Source: Rhizobium sp.
Lineage (GTDB): Bacteria; Pseudomonadota; Gammaproteobacteria; Xanthomonadales; Xanthomonadaceae
Direction of reading: 5' to 3'
DNA length: 37,998 bases
Assembly: GCA_019459185.1 (NCBI GenBank)
Contig: JAIBEO010000204.1
Span: 1 to 37,998 of the forward strand
Position numbers and translations under genes: made by a program. Shown here one piece after another: positions 7,534 through 15,430 of this stretch. Every line of letters begins with the position of its first letter. The first letter of the stretch is position 1. The notes under the pieces were generated by a model. That model searched no databases, was not told the origin of the DNA, and was given only the letters and a program-made list of their open reading frames with translations.

Positions 7534-8034
7534 ATGCTCAAACTCATTTTGATCAGCGTCTTACCTCTCAGCGCATCGCTCCCGTCGGCCTTGGCCCAGG
7601 CACCGAAGGAGGCCTCGCAAGAGGTGATCTTCGAGGTGCTCATCGCACAAAGTCGCACGGGTGATCGGATCAATATCGCCATATTCAATCCGAACGCAAA
7701 CAATGTGCAGGCGATTACTTCATATCGACAAGCTGAATCTCTCGGAGACTTGGCAATAAAATTCGATAGGGGAGGAAAGACATTTACTTGGTCCGTGCCT
7801 GGGGAGTACACAGCAACCCCGGAGAGTATTGGCGCCCAGTGGATCCCAAGAGGAAACGGTTTCGGATGGACATTGCCCAATTCCTTAGCTAGAGCGAGAT
7901 ACGCTTTGATCCCCGGTTGTTATGAGATGACTGTCTCCTACAAGAACGCCGCTGCATGGCGGCTTTCCCCCGCGCGCCTACGGGGCCCCCAGTCACTTCC
8001 GGCAATCAGCCAGGCTCGGGTATGCGTCGAATAG
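7534..8034 (+). CDS. Secreted hypothetical protein
   Basis: The 166-residue product begins at ATG 7534 behind AAGGGA. Residues 1-22 form a clear signal peptide ending in ALAQA, so it is probably periplasmic or secreted. The mature part has alternating polar and hydrophobic residues typical of a beta-rich fold, with segments such as EVLIAQSRTGDRINIAIFNPN and a cysteine near YALIPGCYEM that may pair with the Cys next to the C-terminus. I do not recognise the family. The gene is AT-richer than the surrounding chromosome and is the last gene of the accessory island before the intact copy of the safE 3' end. Confidence 0.6.
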   Translation: MLKLILISVLPLSASLPSALAQAPKEASQEVIFEVLIAQSRTGDRINIAIFNPNANNVQAITSYRQAESLGDLAIKFDRGGKTFTWSVPGEYTATPESIGAQWIPRGNGFGWTLPNSLARARYALIPGCYEMTVSYKNAAAWRLSPARLRGPQSLPAISQARVCVE

Positions 8035-8064
8035 CTGGCTGCGCCTGATCGCCTCTCGCTGGCG

Positions 8065-8266
8065 ATGTCCGCTTCTGGCCGGTTCCGGCCCCGCCGCCAC
8101 ATCGGCTCCCGATAGCGGAAGCTCTGATCCCTACACCGAACGGCAGCCCATCGCCTCGAGCACCGCGTGGATGGCCGGCTGGCCAGCCAGCCACGGGCCG
8201 GCCATGGTGACCAGGCCCGCCAGCGCCACCAGCGCGGCGGCGCCCACGCGCCAGGCGCGTTTCGCG
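8065..8266. repeat. Direct repeat copy B (3' end and flank of intact safE)
   Basis: Partner of 6716-6887. Its left part, missing in copy A, contains two small palindromes: GGCCGGTTCCGGCC and ATCGG-CTC-CCGAT. They lie just past the safE stop codon and may belong to the natural end of the cbb3 operon. Confidence 0.8.
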
Positions 8267-8844
8267 AGCAGTCCGCCGAGGCGGGCGCCACTCCAGGTCA
8301 CGGGCACCATCGTGGCCATCGTGCCCAGGCCGAAGGCGGCCATGATGAGGGCGCCGTGCAGCGCGCTCGCTTCCAGCCAGGCCGCGGCCAGCACCGTGGT
8401 GGACAGGCCGCAGGGCAGCCAGCCCCAGAGCATGCCGGTGGCCCAGGGCCGCAGTGGTCCTGCCGCGGGCAGCTTCGCCTGCAGCGGGCGCAGCAGTTTC
8501 CACAGGCCGGCGCCGCCGCGCGAAAGGAAACCCAGCCGGTGCGGCCAGAGCAGGCGCACGGCCACCATCAGCAGCACCGCGCCCATGGCCACGCGCAGCG
8601 TGGTGGCCAGGCCGTCGGAGCGCGCGAGCAGCAGCAGGCCGCCGCCGAAGCCGCCGACGATGGCGCCGGCCAGCGTGTAACCCAGCACGCGGCCGCCGTT
8701 GAGCGCGAAGGCGTTGCCCAGGCCCTGCTTCGCCGAGGTGGCGGCCAGGCCGGTGGCGATGCCGCCGCACATGGCCACGCAGTGCACGCCGCCGAGCAGG
8801 CCGGTGAGCAGGGCGGCGCCGAGGGTGAGCAGGTCGACCGGCAT
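8131..8844 (-). CDS. SafE/TauE-like membrane protein of the cbb3 cluster
   Basis: This 237-residue, six-helix-type membrane protein belongs to the sulfite exporter TauE/SafE-like family often found after ccoS. The N-terminal helix contains GGVHCVAMCGG, a conserved Cys-x3-Cys motif, and WLPCGL occurs in the second half. Both are typical of the DsbD-related, heavy-metal-associated members. Related proteins at this position are suspected of helping copper or redox handling during cbb3 oxidase maturation; sulfite export itself is unlikely. The ATG overlaps the ccoS stop codon (TGATG). A 3'-terminal fragment is repeated at 6752-6887. Confidence 0.85.
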   Translation of the reverse strand: MPVDLLTLGAALLTGLLGGVHCVAMCGGIATGLAATSAKQGLGNAFALNGGRVLGYTLAGAIVGGFGGGLLLLARSDGLATTLRVAMGAVLLMVAVRLLWPHRLGFLSRGGAGLWKLLRPLQAKLPAAGPLRPWATGMLWGWLPCGLSTTVLAAAWLEASALHGALIMAAFGLGTMATMVPVTWSGARLGGLLAKRAWRVGAAALVALAGLVTMAGPWLAGQPAIHAVLEAMGCRSV

Positions 8845-9035
8845 CAGTCGCCGTCGGGGCGCGCGGGCGGCGGCGCGGCGCGTGGCGGGGCCGGGCGGTC
8901 TTCGTCGCGCAGCATGTCGAGCGCCGGCGTGTCCAGGTCGTCGAACTGGCCGCCGCGCACGGCCCACAGGAAGGCCCAGATGGCGGCGCCGAGCAGCAGC
9001 AGGGAAATGGGGATCAGGGCCAGCAGGATGTTCAT
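8844..9035 (-). CDS. ccoS: Cytochrome cbb3 oxidase maturation protein CcoS
   Basis: A 63-residue protein with one N-terminal helix (ILLALIPISLLLLGAAIWAFLW), the following WAVRGGQFDDLDTPA segment typical of CcoS/FixS, and a Pro/Ala/Arg-rich tail. It is needed for haem and copper insertion into cbb3 oxidase in other bacteria. It starts inside the ccoI stop codon (ATGA overlap) and its own stop overlaps the next ATG, so translation is probably coupled along the operon. Confidence 0.93.
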   Translation of the reverse strand: MNILLALIPISLLLLGAAIWAFLWAVRGGQFDDLDTPALDMLRDEDRPAPPRAAPPPARPDGD

Positions 9036-11407
9036 TCGTTGCCTCGTGGCGCGCGCCCCAGGCGCAGCGCGTTGGCGGTGACCACCAGCGACGACGCCGC
9101 CATACCCAGCGCGGCCAGCCCCGGCGTCACCCAGCCCAGCGCCGCGAACGGCAGGGCCACCACATTGTAGGCCAGGGCCCAGCCCAGGTTCTGGTGGATG
9201 ATGCGGCGGCAGCGGCGCGCCAGCGCCACCGCTTCGGGCAGGCGCATCAGCGCGCTGCCGGCCAGCACCAGGCCGGCGGAACGGTGCGCCAGCGGCGCGC
9301 CGGCGGCCATGGCCACGGAAACATCGGCGCCAGCCAGCACCGGCGCGTCGTTGATGCCGTCGCCCACGGCCAGCACGCGGTGGCCGGCGGCCTGCAGCGC
9401 GCGCACGGCGGCGAGTTTGTCTTCGGGCGATTGCCGCGCCTTGAAATCGGCGATGCCCACTTCGGCGGCCACCGCGGCCACCGTGGCCTGGCCGTCGCCG
9501 CTGAGCAGGCGCGGCGCCAGGCCCAGCGCGCGCAGCGCCGCCACCGCCTCGCGGGCGTCGGGGCGCAGTGGGTCGGCCACTTCGAAGCGGGCGAAGGCGC
9601 GCTTGCCGTCTCCCAGCCACAGCGCGCCATCGTCCTTTCCGGCACAGGCGAACTCGGCGCGGCCCAGGCGCCATTCGCGCCCGTCCACCACGCCCGACAC
9701 GCCTTGCCCGGGCGCCGCTACCACGTTCGAAGCCACCGGCACCGCGCCATCGGCGAAGGCCGCGGCCAGCGGATGGCCGGCATTGGCCTCGAGCGCGGCG
9801 GCGATGCGCTGCAGTGCCTGCAGGTCGCCGTCGCCGACGGCGTCGGCGCGCACCAGGCGCGGGCGGCCGAGCGTGAGCGTGCCGGTTTTGTCCAGCACCA
9901 CGGTGTCGGCCTGGGCCAGGGTTTCCAGCGCATCGGCACCGAGCGCGAGCACGCCGCGTTTCGCCAGCGCACCATGCGAGGTGGCCAGCGCCGCCGGCAC
10001 CGCCAGCGACAGCGCGCAGGGGCAGCTGACCACCAGCACCGCCAGCGCGATTTCAAACGCGCGCGCCGGTTCCACCAGCCACCAGGCCCAGAACACCAGC
10101 CCGGCGGCGATGAACAGCGCCACCACGAAACGCATCGCCACCGCGTCGGCGAAACGCGCCAGCCGCGGGCGCTGCGCCTGCGCCTGTTCCACCGCGCGGG
10201 TGAGCTGCGACAGCCGCGTGTCGCTGCCGGTGCGGCTGACACGCAGGCGCGCCGCCGATTCGCGGCAGGTGCTGCCGGCATAGAGCGCGTCGCCGGCGGC
10301 CTTGGGCACCGGCGCCGATTCGCCGGTGAGCAGGGATTCGTCCATGGCCGCGGCGCGGTCGAGCAGTTCGCCGTCGGCGGGCACGGTGTCGCCGGCGGCC
10401 ACCTGCACCACGTCGCCGGGTGCCAGCGCGGCCATGGGGACCTGTTCGCGGCCGGCGACGGTTTCGCGCCAGGCCAGGGCCGGCTGGGCGCGCGCCAGGG
10501 TGTCGAGCTGGGCGCTGGCCTGCCGGCGCGCCATGCGTTCCAGGAAGCGTGCGGCCAGCAGGAACAGCACGAACATCACCGCCGCGTCGAACCACACATG
10601 GGCACCGCCGCGCAGCGTTTCCACCAGGCTGGCGAAGTAGGCCAGCAGCACCGAGGTGGCCACGAGCGTGTCCATGCCCGGGCGGCGGTGGCGCAGCTCG
10701 GCCGCCATGCCCGCCAGGAACGGCCAGCCGGAGAAGAACACCACCGGCGTCGAGACCAGGAAGGTCACCCAGCGGAAGAAATCGCGCGTGGCCGGCGCCA
10801 TCTCGTTGGCGGTGTCGAGGTACAGCGCCTCGGCGAACATCATCGCCTGCGTGGCGCCCAGCGCGGCCACGCCCAGGCGGGCGATCAGGCGGTTGCGTTC
10901 GCGCCGGCGCTCGCGTTCGGCCTGTTCGCCCTGGGCCAGGTGCGGGCGGTAGCCCAGCGAGGCCAGGCGCGCCAGCACGTGCGAGAGCGGGGTGGAGACA
11001 GGGTTCCAGCCGATGCGTACGCGGCCGGTGACGGCATTGGCGCTGACCTCGTTGATGCCGGGCTCGCGCCGCAGCGCGTGGTCGATCAGCCAGGCGCAGG
11101 CGGCGCAGCGCATGCCTTCGACCACGACGGTGATCTCGCGGCCTTCGGGCGTGGCCACGGCATGGCCGGACTGCACGTCGCCGCGGTCCCAGGCGCTGTA
11201 GTCGCCGGGAGCGATGTCCACGCGCGCACCGTCGGCCTGGCGCAGGGTGTAGTAATCGGCCAGGCCGGCGTCGCGGATCCAGTTGGCGGCGGCGCCGCAG
11301 CCGGTGCAGCAGACCAGGCGGTCCTGGTCGCCGATGCGCACCGTCACCGGGTCGGCGGGCAGGGCTTCACCACAATGGAAACAGCGCGGTTCCAACGCGC
11401 GGTTCAC
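9032..11407 (-). CDS. ccoI: P1B-type copper-transporting ATPase CcoI
   Basis: The 791-residue pump supplies copper for the CcoN binuclear centre, exporting Cu+ from the cytoplasm. In order: an N-terminal metal-binding-like Cys set (Cys9, Cys12, Cys33/34, Cys37); a heavy-metal domain with GMRCAAC (Cys101, Cys104); membrane helices; the transmembrane CPC motif (Cys462-Pro-Cys464); the phosphorylation motif DKTGT with Asp506; and a C-terminal GDGIND hinge. The GTG start at 11407 overlaps the ccoH stop (GTGA). An in-frame extension upstream would run into ccoH and is not needed. The order ccoG-ccoH-ccoI-ccoS is classical. Confidence 0.95.
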   Translation of the reverse strand: MNRALEPRCFHCGEALPADPVTVRIGDQDRLVCCTGCGAAANWIRDAGLADYYTLRQADGARVDIAPGDYSAWDRGDVQSGHAVATPEGREITVVVEGMRCAACAWLIDHALRREPGINEVSANAVTGRVRIGWNPVSTPLSHVLARLASLGYRPHLAQGEQAERERRRERNRLIARLGVAALGATQAMMFAEALYLDTANEMAPATRDFFRWVTFLVSTPVVFFSGWPFLAGMAAELRHRRPGMDTLVATSVLLAYFASLVETLRGGAHVWFDAAVMFVLFLLAARFLERMARRQASAQLDTLARAQPALAWRETVAGREQVPMAALAPGDVVQVAAGDTVPADGELLDRAAAMDESLLTGESAPVPKAAGDALYAGSTCRESAARLRVSRTGSDTRLSQLTRAVEQAQAQRPRLARFADAVAMRFVVALFIAAGLVFWAWWLVEPARAFEIALAVLVVSCPCALSLAVPAALATSHGALAKRGVLALGADALETLAQADTVVLDKTGTLTLGRPRLVRADAVGDGDLQALQRIAAALEANAGHPLAAAFADGAVPVASNVVAAPGQGVSGVVDGREWRLGRAEFACAGKDDGALWLGDGKRAFARFEVADPLRPDAREAVAALRALGLAPRLLSGDGQATVAAVAAEVGIADFKARQSPEDKLAAVRALQAAGHRVLAVGDGINDAPVLAGADVSVAMAAGAPLAHRSAGLVLAGSALMRLPEAVALARRCRRIIHQNLGWALAYNVVALPFAALGWVTPGLAALGMAASSLVVTANALRLGRAPRGNE

Positions 11408-11901
11408 GGCGTGGTGACCGCCGGCTCCAGGCGCAGTTCGGTGTCGCCGGGCTGGTAGCGGCCCACCAGGCGCCAGCTGCCGTCGGCGGCCACCAGGCGG
11501 ACGTACCAGCCGTGTTTCGCGGCCACGGGTTCGTTGGCGCGCCAGCCGCGCGGATCGGGGACCAGGACCAGCTGGCGGTCCAGGGTGGATTCGATCGGGT
11601 GCACCAGCTGGAGCAGCGGCGCGACGGGGCCGGCGGAGGAGTCCATGGCTACCAGTGCGCCCTCGGGTTGCAGGCTCAGCGTGGCGGCCAGGCCGCGGTC
11701 CGCAGCGACTTCGTCGGCTTCCAGCGACACGACCTGGACCTGGGCGGTTCGCCGCACCGGGTCGGGGTTGGTGTCGATGGCGTTGTCGCCGGCCGCGACC
11801 CACAGGGTCCAGAAGCCGGCGACGACGGTTGCGGCGGGGATGGCCAGCACCAGCCAGACGACGGGGTTGGCCGAGCGGCCCGGCTTGTTCGCGTCTTCCA
11901 T
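11404..11901 (-). CDS. ccoH: Cytochrome cbb3 maturation protein CcoH/FixH
   Basis: The 165-residue protein has one N-terminal helix (VVWLVLAIPAATVVAGFWTL) followed by a periplasmic domain, the FixH layout. FixH/CcoH takes part in assembly and stability of the cbb3 complex. The divergent mid-region is normal for this family. The ATG overlaps the ccoG stop (TGATG), and its stop overlaps the GTG of ccoI. The assignment rests on topology plus position between ccoG and ccoI. Confidence 0.88.
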   Translation of the reverse strand: MEDANKPGRSANPVVWLVLAIPAATVVAGFWTLWVAAGDNAIDTNPDPVRRTAQVQVVSLEADEVAADRGLAATLSLQPEGALVAMDSSAGPVAPLLQLVHPIESTLDRQLVLVPDPRGWRANEPVAAKHGWYVRLVAADGSWRLVGRYQPGDTELRLEPAVTTP

Positions 11902-13454
11902 CAGAAGGGCCCGAAGAACCGGGTCTCCTCGGTTTCGCTGACGCCCTCGGCGTCGGACTCGACCACGAAGTCCACGTCCACGCGGCCCTTGGCCAGGCCG
12001 GCCGGCGCGCGCAGGGTGACCGGCACGGTCAGCACTTCCTCGGCGGCCGCGGCGTGCACGGCGTCGGCTTCCACCAGCGTGATGCCCTCGGGGCCGACCA
12101 CGCGGATGCGGAAATTGCGGGCCTTGGTGTCCTTGTTGACGATGCGCAGGGTGTAGCCGTTTTCGATGCTGCCGTCGGCGGCGGTGCGGTAGAGCGCGTT
12201 GCGGTCGCGCATGACGTCGACGATGAGCGGGCTGCGCTGCGCGATGCCCACGGCGGTGCCGATGGCCAGCGCGCACAGCAGGGAGGCGTAGACCAGCACG
12301 CGCGGGCGCAGGACCTTGTTGGGCTTGCCCTCGACCGCGTTCTGGGTGGTGTAGCGCACCAGGCCACGTGGGTAGCCGATCTTGTCCATCACCTCGTCGC
12401 AGGCGTCCACGCAGGCGCCGCAGGCGATGCACTCGTACTGCAGGCCGTTGCGGATGTCGATGCCGGTGGGGCAAACCTGCACGCAGATGGTGCAGTCGAT
12501 GCAGTCGCCCAGGTCATCGGGCGAATTCACCACCGGCGGTGGCGGCAGGCCCAACTGCGCGTCCACCACCAGGCCGGTGGTGGCGCGGGCGCCGAGCTGC
12601 AGGTCGGCCGCGCTGCGGTGCTGCGCTGCGTTCACCACCGCGCTGGTGGCTACGTCCACGCCCAGCAGGCCGCGGGCGCGCTCGAGCACGCTGGCCAGCT
12701 TGCCTTTCTTGCGCGGGCCACGCGGCTCGCCGCGCATCGGGTCGTAGGCGATGATCAGGGTGTTGCGGTCGAACATGGCGCCCTGGAAGCGGGCGTAGGG
12801 GCACATGTACTTGCAGACCTGCTCGCGCAGCACGCCGGCGTTGCCCCAGGTGGCCAGCGAATAGAACAGCACCCAGAAGGTTTCCCACCCGCCCCAGGCG
12901 AAGGGCGAAAGCCGGTCGGCAAGGTCGCGGATGGGGGTGAAGTAGCCGACGAAGGTGAAGCCGGTCCAGAGCGCGAACACGAACCACAGGATGTGCTTGG
13001 ACACCTTGCGCACGACCTTCTCGCGCGTCCAGGGCGCCTTGTCGAGCTTCATGCGCTTGGCGCGGTCGCCCTCGGTCCAGCGCTCCATCCAGATGAAGAC
13101 TTCCGTCCACACCGTCTGCGGGCAGGCGTAGCCGCACCACAGGCGGCCGGCGAGGGCGGTGAAGAAGAACAGCGACAGCCCCGCCATGATCATCAGCAGG
13201 GCCAGGAACAGGAAATCCTGCGGCCAGAACACCAGCCCGAACACGTAGAACTTGCGCGCCGGCAGGTCCCACAGCACGGCCTGGCGGTCGTCCCACTGCA
13301 GCCAGGCGAAGGCGTAGTACATGCCCAGCAGCCAGATCACCGCCGCCTTGCGCAGGCGCTGGAAGCGGCCGCCCTGCTCGCGCGGGTAGACCTTCTTCTC
13401 GGAAACGTAGAGGGAGACTTCCTCCACGAGCTCGCTGGGGATTTCCTTGGCCAC
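11901..13454 (-). CDS. ccoG: Polyferredoxin-like cbb3 maturation protein CcoG
   Basis: This 517-residue membrane iron-sulfur protein (RdxA/FixG family) is thought to reduce copper for delivery to cbb3 oxidase. Several helices in the first half carry the motifs CGYACPQTVW and CKYMCPYARFQ. They are followed by a two-[4Fe-4S] ferredoxin region, CIDCTICVQVCP and CIACGACVDAC, and a C-terminal immunoglobulin-like periplasmic domain. The start is a GTG, with AAGGA about a dozen bases upstream. It lies six bases after the small membrane-protein gene. Confidence 0.95.
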   Translation of the reverse strand: MAKEIPSELVEEVSLYVSEKKVYPREQGGRFQRLRKAAVIWLLGMYYAFAWLQWDDRQAVLWDLPARKFYVFGLVFWPQDFLFLALLMIMAGLSLFFFTALAGRLWCGYACPQTVWTEVFIWMERWTEGDRAKRMKLDKAPWTREKVVRKVSKHILWFVFALWTGFTFVGYFTPIRDLADRLSPFAWGGWETFWVLFYSLATWGNAGVLREQVCKYMCPYARFQGAMFDRNTLIIAYDPMRGEPRGPRKKGKLASVLERARGLLGVDVATSAVVNAAQHRSAADLQLGARATTGLVVDAQLGLPPPPVVNSPDDLGDCIDCTICVQVCPTGIDIRNGLQYECIACGACVDACDEVMDKIGYPRGLVRYTTQNAVEGKPNKVLRPRVLVYASLLCALAIGTAVGIAQRSPLIVDVMRDRNALYRTAADGSIENGYTLRIVNKDTKARNFRIRVVGPEGITLVEADAVHAAAAEEVLTVPVTLRAPAGLAKGRVDVDFVVESDAEGVSETEETRFFGPF

Positions 13455-13460
13455 TTGGGC

Positions 13461-13754
13461 TTAATCCTTGGGCAACGGCTTGTTGTAGCGGCTTGCCGGC
13501 CGCAGCAGGATCCAGGTGAACAGGCTGCTGCTGGCAGTGCAGGCCCAGAACATGAAGAAACCGATCGTGTAACCGACGCCGCGGCTGACTTCGACCTCCG
13601 GGAAGGTCATGTCGCGCAGCAGCAGCGGGTCGACGAAGGCGAAGAACACCATCGTGGCCACGCCGGCGGCGAAGAAACTGGGCCAGAGGATCGCCCCGAG
13701 CCGCTGTGCGAGCGGCCGGGGCGGGTGGTCGAAGCGGGCGTCGGCCTGGCTCAC
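13461..13754 (-). CDS. Small two-helix membrane protein between ccoP and ccoG
   Basis: The 97-residue frame starts at GTG 13754, which overlaps the ccoP stop (GTGA), so it is translationally coupled to ccoP. It has two likely helices (about ILWPSFFAAGVATMVFFAFV and TIGFFMFWACTASSSLFTWI) separated by a polar loop with DMTFPEVEV. It does not match ccoQ, which is present separately upstream, nor any maturation factor I can name. Its coupling to the structural genes suggests a subunit-like or assembly role for the oxidase, but that is inference. Confidence 0.8.
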   Translation of the reverse strand: MSQADARFDHPPRPLAQRLGAILWPSFFAAGVATMVFFAFVDPLLLRDMTFPEVEVSRGVGYTIGFFMFWACTASSSLFTWILLRPASRYNKPLPKD

Positions 13755-14674
13755 GGGGTGGCCTGGGCGGCCGCGTCCTTGCCGTGCGACAGTGACCACA
13801 CGTAGGCGCCGACGAGGCGGACGCGGGTGTCGCCGATGATCGGTTCATGCGCCGGCATCATGCCCTGGCGGCCCTTGTTGACACCTTCGCTGATGGTGGC
13901 GAAATCGCTGCCATAAAGCCAGACGTCGTCGGTGAGGTTGGGCGCGCCCAGCATCGGGTTGCCCTTGCCGTCGACGCCGTGGCAGGCCGCGCAGACGCCG
14001 CCGAAGCGGGCCTTGCCGGCTTCGGCCAGGGCCGGGTCGGCCTTGATGCCCGACAGGCTCTGCACGTAGGCCGCCACCTCGGTCACGCCGACGTCGCCGC
14101 CGATCGCCGCGGCCAGCGGCGGCATCGCGGCCTGGCGGCCCTGCTGCAGGGTCGTCAGGATCTGCTCGGGGCTGCCGCCCCAGAGCCAGTCGTTGTCGGT
14201 GAGGTTGGGGAAGCCCTTGGCGCCGCGCGCGTCGGAGCCATGGCACTGGGCGCAGTGGTTCGCGAACAGGCGGGCGCCGAAGGCGACGGCCTCGGGGTGC
14301 TTGGCGACTTCATCGATGGCCATGCCGTCGAAGCGGCCGAAGGCTTCGGCCAGGCGGGCGTCGGCATCGGCTTTCTCGGCGTCGTGTTCCTTCGCCGAGG
14401 TCCAGCCCGAGGAGCCGGCGAAGTTGCCGAAGCCGGGGTACCAGGCCAGGTAGCCGATGGAGAACACGATGGTCAGCCAGAACAGGTTGATCCACCAGCG
14501 CGGCAGCGGCTTGTTGTACTCGGTGAGGTCGCCGTCCCAGACGTGGCCGGTGGTTTCAGCGGTGTTCTTGCCGTCGTTGCCGCGACGCTTGGCGGTCCAC
14601 CAGAGCAGCCAGGCGCAGCCGGCGATGTTGATGACGATCAGGATGATGACGTAAAGGGACCAGCCGGTATTCAT
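13751..14674 (-). CDS. ccoP: Cytochrome cbb3 oxidase di-haem subunit CcoP
   Basis: The 307-residue subunit brings electrons to the oxidase. One or two N-terminal helices (residues 5-27 and about 61-78) anchor a periplasmic part with two c-type haem sites: CAQCH at 141-145 and CAACH at 228-232. Met residues after each (in MPPLAAA and MMPAHEP) are likely sixth ligands. The size and order fit the FixP/CcoP family. The ATG overlaps the ccoQ stop codon. Confidence 0.96.
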   Translation of the reverse strand: MNTGWSLYVIILIVINIAGCAWLLWWTAKRRGNDGKNTAETTGHVWDGDLTEYNKPLPRWWINLFWLTIVFSIGYLAWYPGFGNFAGSSGWTSAKEHDAEKADADARLAEAFGRFDGMAIDEVAKHPEAVAFGARLFANHCAQCHGSDARGAKGFPNLTDNDWLWGGSPEQILTTLQQGRQAAMPPLAAAIGGDVGVTEVAAYVQSLSGIKADPALAEAGKARFGGVCAACHGVDGKGNPMLGAPNLTDDVWLYGSDFATISEGVNKGRQGMMPAHEPIIGDTRVRLVGAYVWSLSHGKDAAAQATP

Positions 14675-14811
14675 GGGGTGTTCTCGCTCTGGTCTTCAAG
14701 AGGAAGGCGGGCGGCGGCGTCGAACTCGGGCTTGCGCTTGCGGCTGTAGGCCCAGGCCACGCCGGCCAGGAATAGGACGAGCAGGATGACGGTGCTGATT
14801 CCGGCGATCAT
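14671..14811 (-). CDS. ccoQ: Cytochrome cbb3 oxidase small subunit CcoQ
   Basis: A 46-residue protein read from ATG 14811: one membrane helix (ISTVILLVLFLAGVAWAYS), a basic SRKRKP stop-transfer segment and a short acidic tail. This is the usual CcoQ/FixQ design, and it lies in the usual place between ccoO and ccoP. CcoQ stabilises the CcoNO-CcoP interaction. Its TGA overlaps the ccoP ATG. Confidence 0.92.
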   Translation of the reverse strand: MIAGISTVILLVLFLAGVAWAYSRKRKPEFDAAARLPLEDQSENTP

Positions 14812-14814
14812 GGG

Positions 14815-15420
14815 TCAGCCCTTCGGTGCGTGCTTGCCAAGGCCCTGGAGGAAGGCGATCAGCGCGTCCATCTCGGACTTGCCGGACACCGCGGCGGCGG
14901 CACCCTCGATCTCCTCGTCGGTGTACGGGTCGCCCAGACGCTTGAGGGCGCGCATGTTGGCGGCGACCGCGGCCGGGTCCACCGCCGTCTCGGCCAGCCA
15001 GGGGTAGGCGGGCATGTTCGACACCGGCACCACGTCGCGCGGGTTCGTCAGGTGCACGCGGTGCCAGTCGTCGCTGTAGCGGCCGCCGACGCGGGCCAGG
15101 TCCGGGCCGGTGCGCTTGCTGCCCCACTGGAACGGGCGGTCGTACACCGATTCGCCGGCCAGGGAATAGTGGCCGTAGCGCTCGGTCTCGTGGCGCAGGG
15201 TGCGGACCATCTGCGAGTGGCAGTTGTAGCAGCCCTCGCGGACGTAGACGTCGCGGCCGGCCAGCTCGAGCGGGCCGTAGGGCTTCACGCCCGGCAGCGG
15301 CTGCACGGCCTCGGCCTGGTACATCAGCGGGATGATCTCGGCGAGGCCGCCGAAGCTGACCGCGATGGCGATCAGGATCGCCATCCAGCCGACATTGGTT
15401 TCAATCTTCTCGTGGCTCAT
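14815..15420 (-). CDS. ccoO: Cytochrome cbb3 oxidase mono-haem subunit CcoO
   Basis: The 201-residue subunit has an N-terminal anchor helix (about residues 12-32) and one c-type haem site, CYNCH at residues 64-68, within the conserved phrase [13 protein letters not shown] Met in NMPAYPWL is the expected axial ligand. It passes electrons from CcoP to CcoN. It follows ccoN by ten bases and precedes ccoQ by three. Confidence 0.97.
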   Translation of the reverse strand: MSHEKIETNVGWMAILIAIAVSFGGLAEIIPLMYQAEAVQPLPGVKPYGPLELAGRDVYVREGCYNCHSQMVRTLRHETERYGHYSLAGESVYDRPFQWGSKRTGPDLARVGGRYSDDWHRVHLTNPRDVVPVSNMPAYPWLAETAVDPAAVAANMRALKRLGDPYTDEEIEGAAAAVSGKSEMDALIAFLQGLGKHAPKG

Positions 15421-15430
15421 GTCGGGGTCC

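Noticed and set aside
5060-8130. An integron integrase, transposase or CRISPR array in the island
   Set aside because: No tyrosine recombinase motifs, DDE/DEDD or HUH transposase motifs, or regularly spaced repeats are seen on either strand.
8699-11458. A 919-codon plus-strand open frame across the ccoI region
   Set aside because: It is antisense to ccoI, ccoS and safE, whose motifs are unmistakable; its composition (His, Arg, Gln, Ala rich) is typical of a GC shadow frame.
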